Shown one piece after another: positions 61,013 through 64,000 of a stretch of 64,000 bases of DNA (its first letter is position 1; every line of letters begins with the position of its first letter). The translations under genes were made by a program, and so were the position numbers. The notes under the pieces are model-generated. The model did no database searches. It was given only the letters and a program-made list of their open reading frames with translations, and was not told where the DNA came from. Source of the stretch: Uliginosibacterium sp. 31-16 (GTDB taxonomy: Bacteria > Pseudomonadota > Gammaproteobacteria > Burkholderiales > Rhodocyclaceae); assembly GCF_030730865.1 (NCBI RefSeq), contig NZ_JAVALZ010000002.1:682001-746000 (forward strand). The letters are read 5' to 3'.

Positions 61013-61924
61013 ATGGCAGGGCACTGGACAGACACTTGTTCTTTTGTTGACGCGGCTATCACAGACAAAGGTGTCGTCTGTGCGGCCATATCCATCGACG
61101 AACTATCAAAAGACCAAATCGAATACACAAAAATGGCCGCATTGTTCCCAGAGGACATTGGGGATATATCAGAATGGAGTGATCTTGGAGAAGCCCGCTG
61201 GGACTCTATTGGCGCTGGTTTTTTTACAAGTCCAGACCGATTTTTCGCGATTGTCGGTGCAACAGGATCGGCGTACACCACAAATGGCGAGGAGCCTAAT
61301 GAAGCGAAAATCAAGGAAGGTTCTGACTATGCATCAGAGATTGGTTTGCTACGAGGGATAAGAAACATCGGCGGCTCGCTATACGCCTGCGGCATGCACG
61401 GACAGATTTGGAAACTGGGGGCTGGCAATAATTGGTCTTTCATGACAAAAAGTCTTCCGCGCAAGAACGGCTTTGAGTCACTGGACGGCTTCAACGAGAA
61501 TGAAATCTACGCGGCCGGCTGGGAAGGCGAAATCTGGCAGTTCGATGGTCAGCGCTGGATTCAGCACGACTCGGGTACCAACGTCATTCTGGTGGACATC
61601 ATTTGCGCCGGAGACGGACAGGTTTATGCGGTTGGCCGCGGCGGCATGCTGGTCCACGGGCGCGGAGCGGCCTGGGAAACCATCAAACTCAATCTTTCCG
61701 TTGAGCTCTGGAGCCTAGCCTGGTTCAAGGGCGAACTGTATGCGTGCTCGACACGCGACATATTCAAATGGGATGGCGAGACTTTCGTACCGATGAAGAT
61801 CGAGGGGGACCGGCCCAACACGCTCCAGTACCTGAACGTCAGCACGCATGGTGAAGAACTGTGTGTGGTCGGCCCCAAGGATTTGTTCCGCTTTGACGGC
61901 ACAACCTGGACCCGCATCGACTGA
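61013..61924 (+). CDS. Putative immunity protein with beta-propeller-like repeats
   Basis: 303 aa, cytoplasmic (no signal peptide). Repeated units with Trp and Gly (GQIWKLGAGNNWSF, GEIWQFDGQRWIQH, DIFKWDGETFVPM, DLFRFDGTTWTRI) suggest a partial propeller. The gene follows the toxin candidate by 27 bp and its 5' half is AT-richer than the rest of the operon, as expected for an immunity gene moving with its toxin. A cytoplasmic location agrees with a nuclease toxin. No known immunity family recognised. Confidence 0.55.
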   Translation: MAGHWTDTCSFVDAAITDKGVVCAAISIDELSKDQIEYTKMAALFPEDIGDISEWSDLGEARWDSIGAGFFTSPDRFFAIVGATGSAYTTNGEEPNEAKIKEGSDYASEIGLLRGIRNIGGSLYACGMHGQIWKLGAGNNWSFMTKSLPRKNGFESLDGFNENEIYAAGWEGEIWQFDGQRWIQHDSGTNVILVDIICAGDGQVYAVGRGGMLVHGRGAAWETIKLNLSVELWSLAWFKGELYACSTRDIFKWDGETFVPMKIEGDRPNTLQYLNVSTHGEELCVVGPKDLFRFDGTTWTRID

Positions 61925-61929
61925 CGCCA

Positions 61930-63180
61930 ATGATTGCCACCATTCTCACCCAACACACCGAAGACGCCGCCCTGCTCTACCTGCAACGGCGTGCAGCGGT
62001 GCATGCGCCGCATTTCGCCCTGCTCTACCTCAAGCGCCTTGATGAGCGCCTCGCCGCGCATCTGGATGGCTTGTGCGTGGCTGCCGAGGAAGGCCAGCCC
62101 TGGCTGCGCGAGGAGGATGGCGAACTGCCCGGCTCACTGTTTGCCGAAACGGTCGTGGCGCTCACAGCGCAACCCGCACGACTCGACGCGCTGCTGGCGC
62201 GGGCGGCAGCCCTGCCGGAGGAGTTGCAGGCCGAGGTGGTGGCCGCGCTGGGCTGGGTGGAGAGTAATTGTCTGCAAGGCGTGGTGAAGACGCTGCTGGA
62301 GTCGCCAGATGCCTTCCATCGACGCCTCGTGCTTGAGGCCTGCATGCAGCATGGTGCAAATCCCGGTACCTTCCTGCAGACAGACTTTGCGGCGGAAGAT
62401 CCGGCGCTGCGGGCCTGCGCCGCCCGCGCGGCTGGCGAACTGGGCCTGGCAACACTGCGCGAGCCCTGCCGTATGCTGCTGGATGACACGGCGTCGGCGG
62501 TGGTGTTTGCTGCTGCCTATGCCGCCGTGCTGCTGGGTGATCGCGCCCAAGGCCTCGCACAACTCGGCAGTCTTGCCGCCCAGGCCGGTCCGCACCAGCA
62601 CGAAGCCCTGCGCCTGTGGCTGCTGGCCGCGAATCCGGTGGATGCACACAACCTGCTCGCGCAGTTGGCTCGCCAGCCGGAGCAGACTCGCACGCTGATC
62701 ACAGCCAGCGGCATCGCGGGCGATCCACAATACCTGCCCTGGCTGCTACAGCAGATGGAAAAACCGGCACTGGCGCGCCTCGCTGCCGAGGCTTTCGCGC
62801 TGATCACCGGACAGGATCTGGCCGAGGAAGACCTGGATGCCAGTGCACCGGGAATGCCAGAAGAAGACCTGCCCGGCCCGAACGACGACGCGGAGAACGA
62901 AGACCTATCCGAAGACCCGGACGACAACCTGCCCTGGCCAGATGTCGCGAAGCTGCAAGCCTGGTGGCAAGCCAACGCCGCCCGCTTCCCGACCGGCCAG
63001 CCCTTCTTCATGGGTCAGCCACGCTCGCCACGGATTGCATTGACTACGCTGCGCGAGGGCTACCAGCGCCAGCGCCGCCTCGCCGCCCTGATTCTCGCCC
63101 TGCAAAGCCCGGATACTGCGCTCTTCAACATCGCCGCGCCTGCGCGCCGACAGGCCGCCGCGCTCGCAGCAATATCCTGA
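61930..63180 (+). CDS. TIGR02270 family HEAT-like repeat protein, T6SS-associated
   Basis: 416 aa built of helical HEAT-like repeats. It begins ILTQHTEDAALLYLQRRAAVHAPHFALLYLKRLDERLAAHLDGL, the TIGR02270 signature region, then LGWVESNCLQGVVKTLLESP and CAARAAGELGL. An acidic insert (about residues 300-335, many Glu/Asp) precedes the conserved WWQANAARFPTGQPFFMGQP. Proteins of this family are encoded near vgrG and DUF4150 genes. It starts 5 bp after the putative immunity gene and closes the operon. Confidence 0.83.
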   Translation: MIATILTQHTEDAALLYLQRRAAVHAPHFALLYLKRLDERLAAHLDGLCVAAEEGQPWLREEDGELPGSLFAETVVALTAQPARLDALLARAAALPEELQAEVVAALGWVESNCLQGVVKTLLESPDAFHRRLVLEACMQHGANPGTFLQTDFAAEDPALRACAARAAGELGLATLREPCRMLLDDTASAVVFAAAYAAVLLGDRAQGLAQLGSLAAQAGPHQHEALRLWLLAANPVDAHNLLAQLARQPEQTRTLITASGIAGDPQYLPWLLQQMEKPALARLAAEAFALITGQDLAEEDLDASAPGMPEEDLPGPNDDAENEDLSEDPDDNLPWPDVAKLQAWWQANAARFPTGQPFFMGQPRSPRIALTTLREGYQRQRRLAALILALQSPDTALFNIAAPARRQAAALAAIS

Positions 63181-63502
63181 ACATCTGCCCGGAGAGCCGC
63201 TTCTGGCGCGCTTCTTCAGGCAGGCATGGCGCACATCGAATCAGAAGGCGGGTCTGCCGCGATACTTGCTGGAAAACAAGTACAGGCGCGGGTCTGCAGG
63301 CAGGTCAAATCCGGGGGAGTGGGATGACGCAAAAATCCTGAACTCCTGCGCAATTCCGCCTAGGGCACACCGCAGAACCGGCCCGCTTTTTCGTTTTTCA
63401 CGGGCACCCACAACGTCATCAGGCGGACTTCGGGCTCCGTGCTGAATGCAAACCGGATTGCCCTTGGTTCGGGGCAAAAAACAGCAACGCCCCGAGAAAA
63501 TG
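63181..63502. other. Intergenic region, about 320 bp
   Basis: Contains a CCGGAGAGCCGCTTCTGGCG...CTTCAGGCAGGC hairpin repeat at 63187-63226, which may end the effector operon. After that no gene or further element is seen up to the tRNA terminator. Confidence 0.5.
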
Positions 63503-63532
63503 AAAAAGCCCTTGATAAACAAGGGCTTTTTC
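63503..63532 (-). terminator. Rho-independent terminator of tRNA-Ser
   Basis: On the minus strand AAAAAGCCCTTG-TTTAT-CAAGGGCTTTTT forms a 12-bp stem containing A/T flanks and a T-run, 10 bp after the tRNA 3' end. It can work in either direction. Confidence 0.9.
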
Positions 63533-63542
63533 ATTTAATTCG

Positions 63543-63633
63543 TGGCGGAGAGAGGGGGATTCGAACCCCCGTCAGGATATTATCCTGAACACGCTTTCCA
63601 GGCGTGCGACTTAAACCACTCATCCATCTCTCC
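63543..63633 (-). tRNA. tRNA-Ser (anticodon GGA), CCA encoded
   Basis: Minus-strand acceptor GGAGAGA pairs with TCTCTCC before the discriminator G and an encoded CCA. The anticodon stem-loop CACGCCTGGAAAGCGTG presents GGA. A long variable arm (TTCAGGATAATATCCTGA) identifies a serine tRNA. The T-arm GGGGGTTCGAATCCCCC is perfect. 91 nt including CCA. Confidence 0.97.
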
Positions 63634-63833
63634 GCGAAGAGGCGCGATTATAGCCAGAGAAACGGCTCAGGGCAATGTCGAACAGAACTAACCTGAAGCA
63701 AAGCCTCTGCCGGGAACCCCTGGCAAGAAAAATTGCCGTAAGCTTTGCATGCGGATGCTTCAGAGTCTGGTCACCGCGCCCTGCAGAGACACTACAAAAA
63801 AGGCAGCACAGCTGCCATGAAAGGATGGACACA

Positions 63834-64000
63834 ATGCTGATCCGCCGCCCCGCCGACATCGCCCCGTCGGAAATCACCTCGCCCGACTTGTATCGGGCCC
63901 GTCGCGAATTCATGCGTCTGAGCGGTCGCACCGCACTGGCCGGTGCGGCCACGCTGGCGCTGCCCTGGTCGGCGGCCGAAGCGGCAGCCTTGGCCAATGT
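63834..64000 (+). CDS. msrP: Protein-methionine-sulfoxide reductase catalytic subunit MsrP, 5' part only
   Basis: First 55 codons before the window ends. The protein starts MLIRRPADIAPSEITSPDLY and carries a twin-arginine signal ARREFMRLSGRTALAGAATLAL ending near ALPWSAAEAAA, the usual opening of periplasmic molybdopterin MsrP (YedY) enzymes that repair oxidised methionines. AAGGA lies about 10 nt upstream of the ATG. The partner msrQ would be expected just beyond the edge. Confidence 0.82.
   Translation, partial: MLIRRPADIAPSEITSPDLYRARREFMRLSGRTALAGAATLALPWSAAEAAALAN

Noticed and set aside
63543-63633. tRNA-Ser gene considered as an integration (att) site of a genomic island
   Set aside because: No integrase gene and no repeated copy of the tRNA 3' end was seen within the window.

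Overview
The window reads as a piece of chromosome from a GC-rich Gram-negative bacterium, most likely a betaproteobacterium close to the Rhodocyclales (for example a Uliginosibacterium-like organism). This rests on protein character (Bug/TctC receptor, outer-membrane lipoproteins, complete type VI secretion system), high GC, and extracellular pectinases with long polyserine linkers; it is inference, not a measured phylogeny. Coding sequence is dense, and most gaps hold short dispersed hairpin repeats.

Layout. 1-8 kb: the distal part of a hydrogenase/sulfhydrogenase (or AsrAB-like) operon running off the left edge, two orphan solute-binding proteins, a methyltransferase, chorismate synthase (aroC) and a DUF5610 protein. 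8.4-9.8 kb: a secreted PL1 pectate lyase. 10.4-11.4 kb: an isolated AT-rich DUF4062 gene, possibly defence-related, followed by a MITE-like repeat. 12-18.9 kb: mfd, an acyltransferase-3 protein, an MFS exporter, an unknown protein and a KfrB-domain protein. 19-42 kb: the main type VI secretion (T6SS) locus as two divergent operons. The leftward one is tssA-tssB-tssC-hcp-hcp-tagJ-tssE-tssF-tssG-tssH; the rightward one is tssJ-tssK-tssL(OmpA)-tssM-tagF-kinase plus three unknown envelope genes. 42-49.8 kb: an interruption made of an integron-cassette-like two-gene unit, a YdeI/DUF1905 gene, an IS110 remnant, a secreted PL3 pectate lyase, a Ycf48/BNR-type propeller protein and a rhamnogalacturonan-acetylesterase-like lipoprotein. 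49.9-63.2 kb: the second half of the T6SS set, with a lipoprotein, PP2C phosphatase, TagH/Fha, a TPR-methyltransferase, VgrG and an effector-delivery operon (DUF6484, DUF2169, degenerate ketoacyl-synthase-like protein, DUF4150 PAAR-like nuclease-toxin candidate, propeller-type putative immunity protein, TIGR02270 HEAT-like protein). 63.5-64 kb: tRNA-Ser(GGA) and the start of msrP.

How the genes work together. The T6SS set is structurally complete (sheath TssBC, Hcp tube, baseplate TssEFGK, membrane complex TssJLM, ClpV, VgrG, PAAR-like tip). It also carries a threonine-phosphorylation switch (kinase, PP2C phosphatase, FHA protein, TagF) split over two sub-loci. The VgrG-proximal operon looks like a cargo-loading module for one antibacterial nuclease. 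The pectin genes (PL1, PL3, RGAE-like esterase) form a scattered extracellular pectin-degradation set; PL1 and PL3 share the same N-terminal module, polyserine linker and ribosome-binding leader.

The most unusual items are the attC-like bounded cassette, a roughly 120-nt hairpin between two hcp genes, the catalytically degenerate ketoacyl-synthase-like protein in the effector operon, the DUF4150-GHH effector with a propeller-like partner, and several families of dispersed palindromic repeats.
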